This document shows positions 7,561 to 17,200 of a stretch of 64,000 bases of DNA, one piece after another. Location: the NCBI GenBank assembly GCA_963664675.2, contig CAXXLB010000002.1:62001-126000 (forward strand), written 5' to 3'. Under the pieces are notes generated by a model, which was not told where the DNA came from, did not search any database, and saw nothing but the letters and a program-made list of their open reading frames with translations. Positions within the stretch are counted from its first letter, which is position 1, and each line of letters begins with the position of its first letter. The DNA comes from JASGMR01 sp963664675 (GTDB lineage Bacteria; Thermotogota; Thermotogae; Petrotogales; Kosmotogaceae). The translations under genes and the position numbers were made by a program.

Positions 7561-10500
7561 AGCTTTCTTCAATTTATTTAAAAGGTTTTAAAAGTTTTGC
7601 AAAGCCTACGAAAATTGAAATATCCAAGAGTACCACGGGGATTGTCGGACCTAATGGAAGCGGAAAATCGAATATAGTTGACGCTATAAAATGGATATTC
7701 GGTACCCAATCTATGAAAAATATAAGAGCGGATTCGAGCGAAGATGTTATTTTCAACGGATCCGAAAATTTTGCTCCTACAAATTCCGCTATCGTAGAAG
7801 TCTCATTCTATACAGATGAGGGTATCCTGAAAATATCCAGGTTTCAATCGAGGGAAAGTGGTTCGAAATATTTCATAAACAACAAGTTATGCCGCAGAAT
7901 GGATATAAAGGAAATATTCAAGGGAACCGGTGTCGGGGTTGATATATATTCCATCGTCGGTCAGGGTCAGGTCGATAAAGTGGTATCTTCTTCGCCCTAT
8001 GAATTGAGAGTTCTGCTCGAAGAAGCTGCCGGTACGGCTGTATACAGAGAGAAGAAGAGGGAAGCCCTCGGAAAGCTCACCGAAACAGAAACAAATCTGA
8101 ACAGGCTTGACGATATTATTTTTGAGTTGAATAAAAGAAAGAAGTCGCTGTATTTGAAGGCGAAAAGAGCCGAAAAATATCTGGAATATTCGGAAAAGCA
8201 AAAATCACTCAATCTTCTGTATTACGGTAATTTGAGAATAAATTTGAATAAGAAATCCGAGGAACTCACGGACAGCAGAAATTCGTTGAGCGAGGAGATA
8301 AAGGCACTACAGAAGCAATTGATTGAAAATGAAACTAATCTGAATATCCTTCAGAAGGAATATTCGGAAGCGGATAAAGAAATCGAGAGTATGACGTATC
8401 AGCTCGAAAGTTATAAAAAAAGACAGAACGACCTGCTCGATTTGAAGGAAATGTACACCAGAAGATTGAATGAGAAAGAAAATCTGCTCATAGAGGCTTC
8501 CACCAAATACGATAATTTATTGAGAGAAAACGAAAATCACGAAAACAGAAAAAATGAAATAAATATGATTCTCGACAGTGTGAAAAAAGACTCCGAAAAG
8601 CTGGAGGTTGAAATTTCCGAACTCGAAGAGGAAAGAGATGCTGTGATAAAAAAATATTCCTCGGAAGAACAGAATTTTTTCCAGATTCAGGAAGAACTGG
8701 ATACAACACTCAAGAGACTTTCGAAGGTCGAAAATAATCTCGAAAGAAATTCCAACACGATTGAAGATACAAAGAAAAGACTGGAACTCATTCAGAATCA
8801 GTTCAGCATTAAAAGCGAGAGGTTGAGCGAACTGGATGAAGAAATAGGGGAACTCACTTCCATGGGAAAGGAAAGATCCGAAAAACAGAAGGAACTTGAA
8901 GAGAGCCTGAAAAAAGCAAAGGGTGATTTGAACGAGCTGGAAGAAAAGCTCGATAATTACAAGGAGAAGGTCTCATCTCTGACGAATGAAAAAAGAAAGA
9001 CCGATGTCGAGATAAACACACTCGAAAGACATCTTCTCGAATACACGGGTTTTTCAAGAACCATTCAGGAAGTTTTCAAAAGGAAAGAAGATTTCGAAGG
9101 ACTGATCGATGTGGTCGCGAATATCATAGAGGTCCCGGAAAAACTGGAAACAGCCATATCGGTTTTGCTGGGAGGAAGAATGCAGGATATCGTAGTTTCG
9201 AATACCATAACCGCGAGAAGGGTTATCGATTTTTTGAAAAAGCATCGCATCGGCAGGGTCACAATGCTCCCACTCGATACTATAAACAGCGATTTCAAAA
9301 GATACAGAAAGGCGGAAAACCATCCGGGTTTCGTTGGATACGCTTCGAAACTGCTGATCGCCGAAGAGAAATATGAGACCGTACTGGATTTTCTGTTTGG
9401 AAATTCAATAATAGTGGAAAGTTTTGACGATGCTGTTCAGATAAGGCAGAATTTCAAATTTATGGGGAGGCAGGTTTCGCTGGATGGGCAGTTGTTTTCC
9501 GCGAGAGGTTCCATAACAGGTGGATTTGTAGGCAAAGAGGCGAGAACCGATTTAATCGGAAGAACGAGAAAAGTGGATGAATTAAAAGAACTGTCTAAAA
9601 ATCTTACGTCCGAACTCAAGAGTCTGGAGAAAATCATCTACGATACACGCAACGATATAATGGAGGCCAGGAGCCTGATAAGACTGTTGAATGAAGAGCT
9701 CAACGAGGTCATCTCCAAGAACGCTTCATTGAACAGAACACTTCAGGAACTGGTGAAAACCAGAGGAGAGCTTCAGAAAGAAGTGGAAGAGCTGGACAAA
9801 CTGAACAGAAATTATAACGAGACCCTCAATAAGGCCTTCACTTCGAAAGAAGAACTGGAAAAAGAACGGGAAGAACTGTTGGTTAAGAAAAATGAACTGG
9901 GAGCTGTCGTTAAAGAATACAACACGAAAATGAAAGAAGAAAAGGAAAAACTCGACAAACTTCAAACAGATCTCATAGATTTAAAGTTCAGACAGAGTAC
10001 GAATTCCGAAAGAAAAGAACAGTACGAAAATGAAATAAGGTCCATAAACGGGAAGAAAGAAAACAACGTTCACAATATTATGGAATATTCGGCCAACATG
10101 AAAAAATACGAAGAAGAAACGGCCAGATTCAAAGAGCAGATATCCACTCAGGAGACCGAGCTGAATTCTATAAAGGCGGACATAGAGAATTTATTCGGAT
10201 CGATGAAATTCCAGAGAGAAGGTAAGGACGAACATTACAAAAAGCTGCAGAGCCTTGAGGATATAATTAAGGAGATAAAAAACAAGAGAGAGGATAAAAG
10301 AGAAGAAGTCCATAATCTGGATCTGAAAATTCAGGAAATTTCCATAAATTTGAACAATGTTAATCAGAAACTGGAAAATGAAAATGAAGAATTTGAAATA
10401 ATTGATGAAGAGAGATTCCAGGAAGTAAAATCTGAACTGGATGATATAGAGAACAAGATGAAATTTTTAGGTTCGGTCGATCTGGAAGTGATTAACGAGT

Positions 10501-11066
10501 ATAAAGAGGTTGAAAAAGAATACGAAGAACTCGATTCACAGAAACAGGATCTTGAAAATGCCAAGTCCAAGCTCGTGGATCTGATAGAGAAAACCGATAC
10601 TGAAGCAAAAAACCTTTTCGCCAAAACTTTCGAAGAGGTGGATAAATATTTCAACCGGTATTTTTCCGAACTTTTCAACGGTGGCGAAGGACATTTGAAG
10701 ATTCTTCCTGGTGAAGATCTTCTCGAAAGCGGCCTTGAGATTTCGGTCAGACGGCCCGGCAGAAAGATACAGAAACTTCAGTTACTATCCGGTGGTGAGA
10801 AGGCACTGGTGGGAATAGCATTCGTTTTTTCACTTCTGAATATAAAGCCCAGTCCTTTCTATATATTGGACGAAGTCGATGCTCCTCTCGATGATTTCAA
10901 TGCAGAGAGATTCAGTAAAATGTTGAAAGCGCATACGGAGGACACACAGTTCCTGATAATCACCCATAATAAAATTATAATGAACGTCACGCAGATGCTT
11001 CACGGTGTAACCATGACCGATGGGGTTTCCCAGATAATACCTGCGGAATTGGAGTTGCTGGAATGA
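7557..11066 (+). CDS. smc: chromosome segregation protein SMC
   Basis: A 1169-residue SMC ATPase of full family length. Walker A GPNGSGKSN is at about residues 31-39. Long coiled coils occupy about 165-495 and 665-1010, separated by a hinge (AISVLLGGRMQDIVV, 500-640). The signature LLSGGEKALVG and Walker B FYILDEVDAPLD lie near the C-terminus. The protein forms antiparallel rods that dimerise at the hinge and load onto DNA with ScpAB to organise chromosomes. It overlaps the radical SAM stop and the ogt start, each through ATGA. Confidence 0.97.
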   Translation: MKLSSIYLKGFKSFAKPTKIEISKSTTGIVGPNGSGKSNIVDAIKWIFGTQSMKNIRADSSEDVIFNGSENFAPTNSAIVEVSFYTDEGILKISRFQSRESGSKYFINNKLCRRMDIKEIFKGTGVGVDIYSIVGQGQVDKVVSSSPYELRVLLEEAAGTAVYREKKREALGKLTETETNLNRLDDIIFELNKRKKSLYLKAKRAEKYLEYSEKQKSLNLLYYGNLRINLNKKSEELTDSRNSLSEEIKALQKQLIENETNLNILQKEYSEADKEIESMTYQLESYKKRQNDLLDLKEMYTRRLNEKENLLIEASTKYDNLLRENENHENRKNEINMILDSVKKDSEKLEVEISELEEERDAVIKKYSSEEQNFFQIQEELDTTLKRLSKVENNLERNSNTIEDTKKRLELIQNQFSIKSERLSELDEEIGELTSMGKERSEKQKELEESLKKAKGDLNELEEKLDNYKEKVSSLTNEKRKTDVEINTLERHLLEYTGFSRTIQEVFKRKEDFEGLIDVVANIIEVPEKLETAISVLLGGRMQDIVVSNTITARRVIDFLKKHRIGRVTMLPLDTINSDFKRYRKAENHPGFVGYASKLLIAEEKYETVLDFLFGNSIIVESFDDAVQIRQNFKFMGRQVSLDGQLFSARGSITGGFVGKEARTDLIGRTRKVDELKELSKNLTSELKSLEKIIYDTRNDIMEARSLIRLLNEELNEVISKNASLNRTLQELVKTRGELQKEVEELDKLNRNYNETLNKAFTSKEELEKEREELLVKKNELGAVVKEYNTKMKEEKEKLDKLQTDLIDLKFRQSTNSERKEQYENEIRSINGKKENNVHNIMEYSANMKKYEEETARFKEQISTQETELNSIKADIENLFGSMKFQREGKDEHYKKLQSLEDIIKEIKNKREDKREEVHNLDLKIQEISINLNNVNQKLENENEEFEIIDEERFQEVKSELDDIENKMKFLGSVDLEVINEYKEVEKEYEELDSQKQDLENAKSKLVDLIEKTDTEAKNLFAKTFEEVDKYFNRYFSELFNGGEGHLKILPGEDLLESGLEISVRRPGRKIQKLQLLSGGEKALVGIAFVFSLLNIKPSPFYILDEVDAPLDDFNAERFSKMLKAHTEDTQFLIITHNKIIMNVTQMLHGVTMTDGVSQIIPAELELLE

Positions 11067-11539
11067 GAGAGAAAGAAGAAAGAACGGAATTCGGCATCAT
11101 AAACGTTCGTCCCGGATCAGTTGTTATAGAAGTTGCAGAAGGTGTAGTGAAGAAAATAGAATTGAAAGATGAATTTTATGAGGAGAAAGATCTGGGGATT
11201 TACACCGGAGAACTCAGAGAATACTTCGAAGGAAAGAGGAAAATTTTCGATTTTAAGATCGCTCCTTCGTTGACTCCGTTCTCAGAGAAGGTTTATAGAG
11301 AGTTGAGTAAAATTAAATATGGAGAGTACAGAACTTACGGTGATCTGTCATATGAAATGGATTCTTCGTATCGATTTGCACGGGCGGTGGGAAATGTATT
11401 GAGTAAAAACGAATTACTCATCGTGGTCCCATGCCACAGAATCATTTCGAAAAGCGGATTCTCGGGTTACAGGGCGGGAACAGAATGGAAGAAGTATCTA
11501 TGGGAGATCGAAGGGATGGATTATTCCAGATTCATTTGA
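11063..11539 (+). CDS. ogt: methylated-DNA-[protein]-cysteine S-methyltransferase
   Basis: A 158-residue suicide DNA-repair protein. The active-site motif VVPCHRIISKSG holds the acceptor Cys, preceded by the helix-turn-helix region YGEYRTYGDLSYEM and the RAVGNVLSKN block. It transfers the methyl group from O6-methylguanine to itself. The N-terminal domain is short and diverged, as is common. Translation is coupled to smc through an ATGA overlap. It converges on the reductase gene, with the two ends overlapping by 8 bp and no room for a separate terminator. Confidence 0.92.
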   Translation: MREKEERTEFGIINVRPGSVVIEVAEGVVKKIELKDEFYEEKDLGIYTGELREYFEGKRKIFDFKIAPSLTPFSEKVYRELSKIKYGEYRTYGDLSYEMDSSYRFARAVGNVLSKNELLIVVPCHRIISKSGFSGYRAGTEWKKYLWEIEGMDYSRFI

Positions 11540-12662
11540 TCTTTTCAGATCCGTAAGACTTCACTCCGCCAATGAAGAAACTTCTGAATTTTAATTTTTT
11601 TGTACTCGTATGATAATTTGAAAGAAACGTGATGAAAAGTTTGGCAAAATTTTTTTCTCCCAGAATCTCGAGGCTTCTGTTCATGTCTTTGTAGAAAATT
11701 TTTCTGAATGCTTCGGCTATCTGAAGGTGTGACGCCATTTTATACAACCGATCCAGAAAATTTTGGTTTATTCTCTCGGGGTAACTATAGTATTTTAAAA
11801 TGGCTCTCGCCGCAAAATCCCCGGAATCCATCGCATACGATATTCCTTCGCCGGTCCAGTTGTTGACGAATCCTCCACTGTCACCCACGAATAAACATCC
11901 GGGAATTGATTTGTTGATTTCATTGGAATATATCAGATTGAAAACAGGAATGGGTGCGGCCTTTATTTCTTCCGAAGAATAATTGTTCAATATTTTTTTT
12001 GCATTTTCATAACTCAAATATGGCGGATACTTTCCGATCCCGATTTTACTGTAACTTTCCGCATCGAATTTCCAGAAGAATCCTTCATCGAAGAACGATA
12101 TCGCATTTCCCCTCGACACGTTGCCGGCTGAAGTTTGATAGATTATCGAATAGTTTGGACTGACGAGATCTTTTTCCCTGAAAAGTTTTGTTCCGAAGGT
12201 ACCACATGCAACTATTAAATAATCGGAAGTGTAGATTCTGTCCTTAGAAGTCAATTCGAATTCTTCGTCCCTGTTAATTTTTATTTCTATGATTCTGTCC
12301 TTTTCGAATTTTGCTCCCGCGTTCAGTGCTTCTTTGAGAAGAACGTTATCAAAATTGAATCTGTCGACAACTTCTACAATGGGTCTTTTCCAGGAGTATG
12401 TTACGTATGGAGAAAACCTGTCATTGGAATGATTCAATATGTGAAGTTCTTTCTCTTCACGGGAAATGTATTCGATGTTTTTGAAGATTTTCTTTATAGC
12501 TCTTTTTGTGTTGGCAGTCAATCCGCCACCGCAGAGTTTTTCTCTTGGGAAATTATCTTTATCTATAATGAGTACCCTTATCTGAGCTTCCGCCAGGGTT
12601 TTTGCAGCCGATGCACCGGAAGGACCACCTCCGACTACAATAACATCATACTTCTCTGACAT
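11532..12662 (-). CDS. geranylgeranyl reductase-family flavoprotein
   Basis: A 376-residue FAD-dependent oxidoreductase. It has the N-terminal Rossmann motif VIVVGGGPSGASAAKTLA, the FPREKLCGGGLT motif typical of the geranylgeranyl reductase/digeranylgeranylglycerophospholipid reductase family, and the second FAD motif GCLFVGDSGGFVNNWTGEGI. Such enzymes reduce isoprenoid double bonds or act as quinone/flavin oxidoreductases; the substrate cannot be told. The ATG at 12662 is preferred because AAGGATG precedes it; an ATG at 12674 is possible. It is downstream of and overlaps an MFS carrier gene. Confidence 0.85.
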   Translation of the reverse strand: MSEKYDVIVVGGGPSGASAAKTLAEAQIRVLIIDKDNFPREKLCGGGLTANTKRAIKKIFKNIEYISREEKELHILNHSNDRFSPYVTYSWKRPIVEVVDRFNFDNVLLKEALNAGAKFEKDRIIEIKINRDEEFELTSKDRIYTSDYLIVACGTFGTKLFREKDLVSPNYSIIYQTSAGNVSRGNAISFFDEGFFWKFDAESYSKIGIGKYPPYLSYENAKKILNNYSSEEIKAAPIPVFNLIYSNEINKSIPGCLFVGDSGGFVNNWTGEGISYAMDSGDFAARAILKYYSYPERINQNFLDRLYKMASHLQIAEAFRKIFYKDMNRSLEILGEKNFAKLFITFLSNYHTSTKKLKFRSFFIGGVKSYGSEKIK

Positions 12663-13815
12663 ATTTTCTTTCATCCTTTTTCAGTAATAAAGATAATCCC
12701 AGTAAGCCGGCGATAAACATAAAAATGAATGCTATTCCATATTGAAGTCCGAATTTCTCTCCTATGAAGCCCACCAGATAATTGGTGATTATTGATCCCA
12801 GAGAAGCTGCGAATGTGAAGGTTCCAATCGCAAAACTCACGCCCTTTCTGACTCTCCGAATCAAAAGAGCCTGTAAAGTCGGGAATATCGTGGCAAATCC
12901 GAGCCCCACTAAAAATACTCCTATCGATATGAAAACGAGATTATTCAAGATGAGCACCAGGAGAAAAGATAAAAAGGACAGCAGATTCATGAATATCAGG
13001 ATATTCACATAACCGACTTTCTCCACCAAAAATCCGGACAACAATCTTCCGACGTACAATCCTCCCCAGAGCAGCGCCGGGAATATGGCCGAAAGACTTA
13101 TTGATGCCTTTTTAACTTCGAATATATATGTGGCTGCCCAGGAACTGAATCCTATTTCACTGCCTACGTATAAGACGACACTTATTATTATTATCCAGAA
13201 CGACGATTCGGAAAGAGCATAGAATTTATCTTTGTCCTTTTTCCCTTTTTTTCCATCTTCGTAAGTGATTCTGTATATGGGGATTGATATGAAGAGAAAA
13301 AGAGCAAAACTCACCAGAGAAATGACGTAGGCGTACCACCAAGTGTTAATATCCGCTATGAATATACTGATTATGAAGGGTGAAATTATAGCTCCCAGGG
13401 CATAAAACGAATGCATTAAATTGAGAACCGAACCGGTATTTTTAAAATTGATGTAGGATACCGAAATACCCGTGGCGGTTTCAAACATCGCAAGACCGAA
13501 TCCCATTACGGAAAGTGAAACATAGAGGAGAATGAGACCGTTTGAAAGTACTATTCCCAGGACTCCCAGCGTTGCTATACCCATCGAAACGGTCGAAATT
13601 TTAAACGGCCCCTTTATGGAAGCGATCACGGTACAGACGATCGTTCCTATCATGAAACCGATGGGATTGGCAGTCAACAGTATCCCCGCCTGACTGTGAC
13701 TTATATTGAATATCATTTCGATAGCCGGTAGAACACTGCCAAGTATCAATGCGTTGAAACCAAAAATGAAAAAGCCATAAGAATAGATGGATGCGTACTT
13801 CTTTTTATTTTCCAT
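12646..13815 (-). CDS. MFS transporter
   Basis: A 389-residue major facilitator superfamily protein with about 12 hydrophobic segments, split by a charged cytosolic loop near residue 200 (DGKKGKKDKDKF). The layout resembles the FucP/MFS sugar-type or drug-type 12-TM group (GFNALILGSVLPAIE at TM1, GILLTANPIGFMIG at TM2). The substrate is not evident. It overlaps the following reductase gene and may share its operon. No strong ribosome-binding site is seen at the ATG. Confidence 0.85.
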   Translation of the reverse strand: MENKKKYASIYSYGFFIFGFNALILGSVLPAIEMIFNISHSQAGILLTANPIGFMIGTIVCTVIASIKGPFKISTVSMGIATLGVLGIVLSNGLILLYVSLSVMGFGLAMFETATGISVSYINFKNTGSVLNLMHSFYALGAIISPFIISIFIADINTWWYAYVISLVSFALFLFISIPIYRITYEDGKKGKKDKDKFYALSESSFWIIIISVVLYVGSEIGFSSWAATYIFEVKKASISLSAIFPALLWGGLYVGRLLSGFLVEKVGYVNILIFMNLLSFLSFLLVLILNNLVFISIGVFLVGLGFATIFPTLQALLIRRVRKGVSFAIGTFTFAASLGSIITNYLVGFIGEKFGLQYGIAFIFMFIAGLLGLSLLLKKDERKYVREV

Positions 13816-13899
13816 AAAGAAATTTTATCATGATAAATTGATTAATAATAGGTACTAATTTTTAAAAATTTTATTGTAAAATCGGAAGAGGTGATTCAT

Positions 13900-14403
13900 T
13901 TGAAGACTATTCTCCTGGCAGTGCAGACAGTTAACGGGATCTTCTCCGTCGATCGGAATTCCATAACGAACTGGTCGTCGAAAGAAGACAAGGAATACTA
14001 TAAAAGGATAACGAAAGAATCCGGTGCGGTGATAATGGGTCGAATAACCTTTGAAACTCTGAAGGAACCGCTAAGGGACAGACTGAACATCGTTATGACG
14101 AGAAATCCCGAAAAATATGATTCGGAGGGAAACGTTCTGTTCACCGATATGTCTCCGGAAGACCTGATTTCATATCTGAAGGATAAAGGCTTCAGCGAGG
14201 TTGTTATCAGCGGGGGCCAAACCGTGAACACTCTTTTTTTAAATTCAAATCTGGTCGATGAGATTCATCTGTCGGTCGAACCGAAGATATTTCACGGGAA
14301 GATTAATATGTTTTCCGAAAACGTCCGGCAAAAGAGCCTGACATTCGAAAGATGTGAGAAGAGCGGAAACAATATCTTCCTGATTTATGATGTCAAAAAA
14401 TAA
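13900..14403 (+). CDS. RibD C-terminal/dihydrofolate reductase-like protein
   Basis: A 167-residue NADPH-dependent reductase-like protein of the RibD C-terminal/DHFR fold: GVFS-like N-terminus (VNGIFSVD), GAVIMGRITFETL, RLNIVMTRNP, VVISGGQTVNTLF and VDEIHLSVEPKIFHG. It could reduce a pteridine or deaminated riboflavin intermediate; a solo gene away from rib genes does not decide it. The TTG start at 13900 sits 8 nt after GAGGTGA; an upstream in-frame GTG at 13891 lies within that site. It converges with yggS, end to end. Confidence 0.83.
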   Translation: MKTILLAVQTVNGIFSVDRNSITNWSSKEDKEYYKRITKESGAVIMGRITFETLKEPLRDRLNIVMTRNPEKYDSEGNVLFTDMSPEDLISYLKDKGFSEVVISGGQTVNTLFLNSNLVDEIHLSVEPKIFHGKINMFSENVRQKSLTFERCEKSGNNIFLIYDVKK

Positions 14404-15066
14404 TCAAGGGTAGTTTCTTCTCCCGAAGAGCACCGTGCCCAGTCTTATCATGTTAGCCCCCTCTTCTATGGCGACTTTATAGGATGCGGACATTCCCATG
14501 GAAAGATATTCCATCTTTACCCGGGGTATGTTTTTATTCTTTATGTGATTGAATATTTCCTTCGCCTTCTTGAAGTATGGCCGCAACAGTTCTCCGTCTT
14601 TGACGAAGGGGCCCATCGTCATCAATCCAAGAATCTGAACATTTTTAAATTCTGATATCTCCCGAATCAGTTTTTCAGCATTTTCGGGAAGAACACCACT
14701 CTTGTTCTCCTCGGAAGCTATATTGATCTCTATCAATATTTTCATAACTTTTCCCAGGGCTCCTGCCCTTTTATCTATTTCTTCACACAGTTTGTATGAA
14801 TCGACCGTCTGAATCATATCAAATAAACTCACGACCTTTTTCACCTTATTTTTTTGAAGGTGTCCTATGAAGTGCCAGGTTACATTCTTTTTGAAGGTCA
14901 ATATTATATTTTCGCTTTCCTGCAGATAATTTTCTCCGATATCCGTTATACCCGCATTCACCGCTTCATCTATTTCCTGATAATTCCTCGTTTTTGCCGC
15001 CGCAACTATTTTCACGTTCTCAGGGATTTCACTGATTATAACTCTTGCCTTTTCTGAAATACTCAT
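14404..15066 (-). CDS. yggS: YggS family pyridoxal phosphate homeostasis protein
   Basis: A 220-residue PLP-binding TIM-barrel protein (PROSC/YggS). The PLP lysine is in VAAAKTRN, followed by GENYLQESE, WHFIGHLQKNKVK, IEINIASEENKSGV, LGLMTMGPF, LSMGMSASYKVAIEEGANMIRLGTVLFG. These are close matches to family signatures. It has no catalytic activity of its own and buffers free PLP. The ATG at 15066 follows GAGGTGAAATTA. The stop abuts the end of the convergent RibD-like gene. Confidence 0.94.
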   Translation of the reverse strand: MSISEKARVIISEIPENVKIVAAAKTRNYQEIDEAVNAGITDIGENYLQESENIILTFKKNVTWHFIGHLQKNKVKKVVSLFDMIQTVDSYKLCEEIDKRAGALGKVMKILIEINIASEENKSGVLPENAEKLIREISEFKNVQILGLMTMGPFVKDGELLRPYFKKAKEIFNHIKNKNIPRVKMEYLSMGMSASYKVAIEEGANMIRLGTVLFGRRNYP

Positions 15067-15147
15067 TAATTTCACCTCAAAAATATTATAAAGCCGAAAC
15101 AACTTTTTTTCAAAATACATGTAAAATCCCTTTGGAGGTTGATAAAA

Positions 15148-15993
15148 TTGCTGAGTTCACCAGAATGTCTTACTTGTAATCTGAATTCTATGTTGAAAAC
15201 AATGAGAGAACACAGTCTTTCTGAAAAAGAAACTGAGAGAATTTTTCTTGAAATTTTCAGACAGACCGCTAAAATGGATTTTTCTCTTACACCGGTTGAA
15301 ATAGGAAGAATATTGGGGAAAATTGTGACCGGGGAGATGGGAATAGAGGATCTTTTCAGAGAGGAAAAGGTCAGGTCGAACGACGAATTGCTTTCAATTT
15401 ATGATGACCTGAAAAAAATAATTGAAAAATCCGATAACAAACTCCTTACGGCCCTCAAACTCTCAGTTGCCGGAAATACGATAGATGTTGGGCCGGGGCA
15501 CAAGATAAATATAAATGAGACGATGGAACGTGTGTTGAAACACGATTTTGCGATTGACAAATTCGCTCTTCTGCTCGAAGAACTGAAGAATGCGAAAACC
15601 CTGTTATATATCGGGGATAACTGTGGAGAAACGGTTCTGGATAAGTTATGTATGGAATATATAAACGTCCCGGAGATAGTTTATGTTGTACGAAGCGAGC
15701 CGACTTTGAACGACGTTACCATGAAAGAAGCAAGAGAGATCGGTATGCACGAGGTCGCGAAGGTGATAGAGGGAACGGATGGTCCGGGAGCGATTTTGAA
15801 TGAATCCACGGAGGAGTTCAAACATTATTTCAAAAACGCCGATGTCATCATTTCCAAGGGTCAGGGAAATTTTGAAGGTCTGAGTGATTTGAAAAGAAAG
15901 ATTTATTTTTTATTGATTGCCAAATGTGACGTTATCGCAAAATATATAGGTGTTGATAAGGGATCGTTCATAGTAACGACGAATTCTCAGTAA
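15148..15993 (+). CDS. DUF89 (ARMT1-like) damage-control phosphatase-type protein
   Basis: A 281-residue DUF89 protein. The N-terminus has the PECLTCNL Cys pair, and the core has LLYIGDNCGETVLDKL, VRSEPTLNDVT and IISKGQGNFEGL, the metal-binding Asp/Asn set of this metal-dependent phosphatase fold. Archaeal and bacterial relatives are thought to hydrolyse damaged or over-accumulated phosphometabolites; the substrate here is unknown. TTG at 15148 is the chosen start because GGAGG lies 10-15 nt upstream; a TTG at 15139 is too close to that site. Confidence 0.85.
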   Translation: MLSSPECLTCNLNSMLKTMREHSLSEKETERIFLEIFRQTAKMDFSLTPVEIGRILGKIVTGEMGIEDLFREEKVRSNDELLSIYDDLKKIIEKSDNKLLTALKLSVAGNTIDVGPGHKININETMERVLKHDFAIDKFALLLEELKNAKTLLYIGDNCGETVLDKLCMEYINVPEIVYVVRSEPTLNDVTMKEAREIGMHEVAKVIEGTDGPGAILNESTEEFKHYFKNADVIISKGQGNFEGLSDLKRKIYFLLIAKCDVIAKYIGVDKGSFIVTTNSQ

Positions 15994-16389
15994 TATTGAT
16001 TCGAAATTCACCGTCGAGGTATTTACAGAGAACTTTTTCAATTATTTGTGAGAATAGTTTTTGTTATAAGAGATTATAATAAAGACTTTTTTTGCTTCGG
16101 ACCGGCGGGTCATAATTTATCGTTTCATTATGAATCCCAAGTGATTGAATGTTCCCCGGAACGTTAAAAAAATGATACTTCTGATCTTTCTGTGCCCTGT
16201 GATAGATCAATTGATATAAAACCGGAATGTGCCTATAATAGTATCGGTAGTGTTGAGGCACAGTACGTTTTTCATTGGGATTGAAATAATTATGATTATA
16301 AAAATATTTTGCAATTCACACATATCGGCGGATTGAAATTCAGATGAGAATGAGTGAATGTGCCGCGAAAACGAAGACAGAGTTTCGTC
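15994..16389 (+). other. intergenic region upstream of the van cluster
   Basis: About 400 bp without a credible gene. A 65-codon frame on the minus strand (16064-16261) has no ribosome-binding site and low-quality composition. The region marks the left boundary of foreign-looking codon use. No integrase, inverted repeat or tRNA was seen at the junction. Confidence 0.5.
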
Positions 16390-16416
16390 TTAAGATTATC
16401 TTAAGAATTCGATAAG
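16390..16416 (+). promoter_or_regulatory. candidate VanR operator upstream of vanR
   Basis: Three direct repeats, TTAAG (16390), TTAAG (16401) and ATAAG (16412), are spaced exactly 11 bp apart, the spacing used by OmpR/PhoB-class regulators such as VanR. The same triplet with the same spacing lies before vanY (18283-18309). A TAGTAT hexamer at about 16450 could be a -10. The repeats are direct observation; VanR binding is inference. Confidence 0.65.
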
Positions 16417-16498
16417 AAAAAAGCTGCAAAATGAAAAGAATTTTTTTGATAGTATGAATGTAGATTTTTTCTTTGCGGACAGGGAGCTGAATCGGATT

Positions 16499-17200
16499 AT
16501 GAAGGAAAGAATTCTCGTAGTGGATGATGAAAAATCTATCACGGATCTGATAGAAGTGTATTTAAAGAATGAAAATTACGATGTTATTAAATTCTATAAC
16601 GGGCACGATGCACTGGAATGTATCGAAAACGAAAATTTGGATTTAGCGATACTGGATGTTATGCTCCCCGATATAAACGGTTTTTCAATCTGTCGAAAAA
16701 TAAGGGAAAAACATAACTTCCCGGTTATAATGCTCACCGCAAAGGACGAAGAGATAGACAAGATAACCGGTCTCACTCTCGGCGCGGACGATTATATAAC
16801 GAAACCGTTCAGACCCCTCGAGATGGTTGCAAGAGTGAAGGCACAGTTGCGAAGGTTTAAAAAATACAACACCGTTTTATCTGAAAAAGAGGAGAATGTT
16901 ATCGTATTTTCGGGTCTGGTTCTGGACAAGGATAAACACGAATGTATTCTCGACGAAAAGTCGCTGGTACTCACTCCAACCGAATTCTCCATTCTGTGGG
17001 TTCTGGCTTCCAACCGCGGGAGGGTTGTGAGTTCGGAAGAGTTGTTCAGCATGGTGTGGGGCGAAAAATATTTCACGAACAGCAACAACACGGTCATGGT
17101 TCATATAAGGCATCTGAGGGAAAAGATGCACGATAACGCGGAGCATCCGAAATATATAAAAACGGTGTGGGGAATTGGGTACAAAATTGAGGAAAAATAA
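16499..17200 (+). CDS. vanR: VanR-type response regulator
   Basis: A 233-residue OmpR/PhoB-class response regulator. The receiver domain (1-120) has acidic pair DD near 9-10, phospho-acceptor Asp in LAILDVMLPD, and Lys in DDYITKPFRPLE. The C-terminal winged helix (135-230) contains LTPTEFSILWVLASNRGRVVS and HIRHLREKMHD. GADDYITKPFRPLEMVARVKA closely follows VanR proteins of glycopeptide-resistance clusters. The ATG at 16499 gives the VanR-like start MKERILVVDDE; an earlier ATG at 16454 has no site. It overlaps vanS by 26 nt. Confidence 0.9.
   Translation: MKERILVVDDEKSITDLIEVYLKNENYDVIKFYNGHDALECIENENLDLAILDVMLPDINGFSICRKIREKHNFPVIMLTAKDEEIDKITGLTLGADDYITKPFRPLEMVARVKAQLRRFKKYNTVLSEKEENVIVFSGLVLDKDKHECILDEKSLVLTPTEFSILWVLASNRGRVVSSEELFSMVWGEKYFTNSNNTVMVHIRHLREKMHDNAEHPKYIKTVWGIGYKIEEK

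Noticed and set aside
16064..16261. Leftward 65-codon frame before vanR, tested as a vanU- or vanW-like gene
   Set aside because: No homology to Van proteins visible, no start signal; treated as non-coding.
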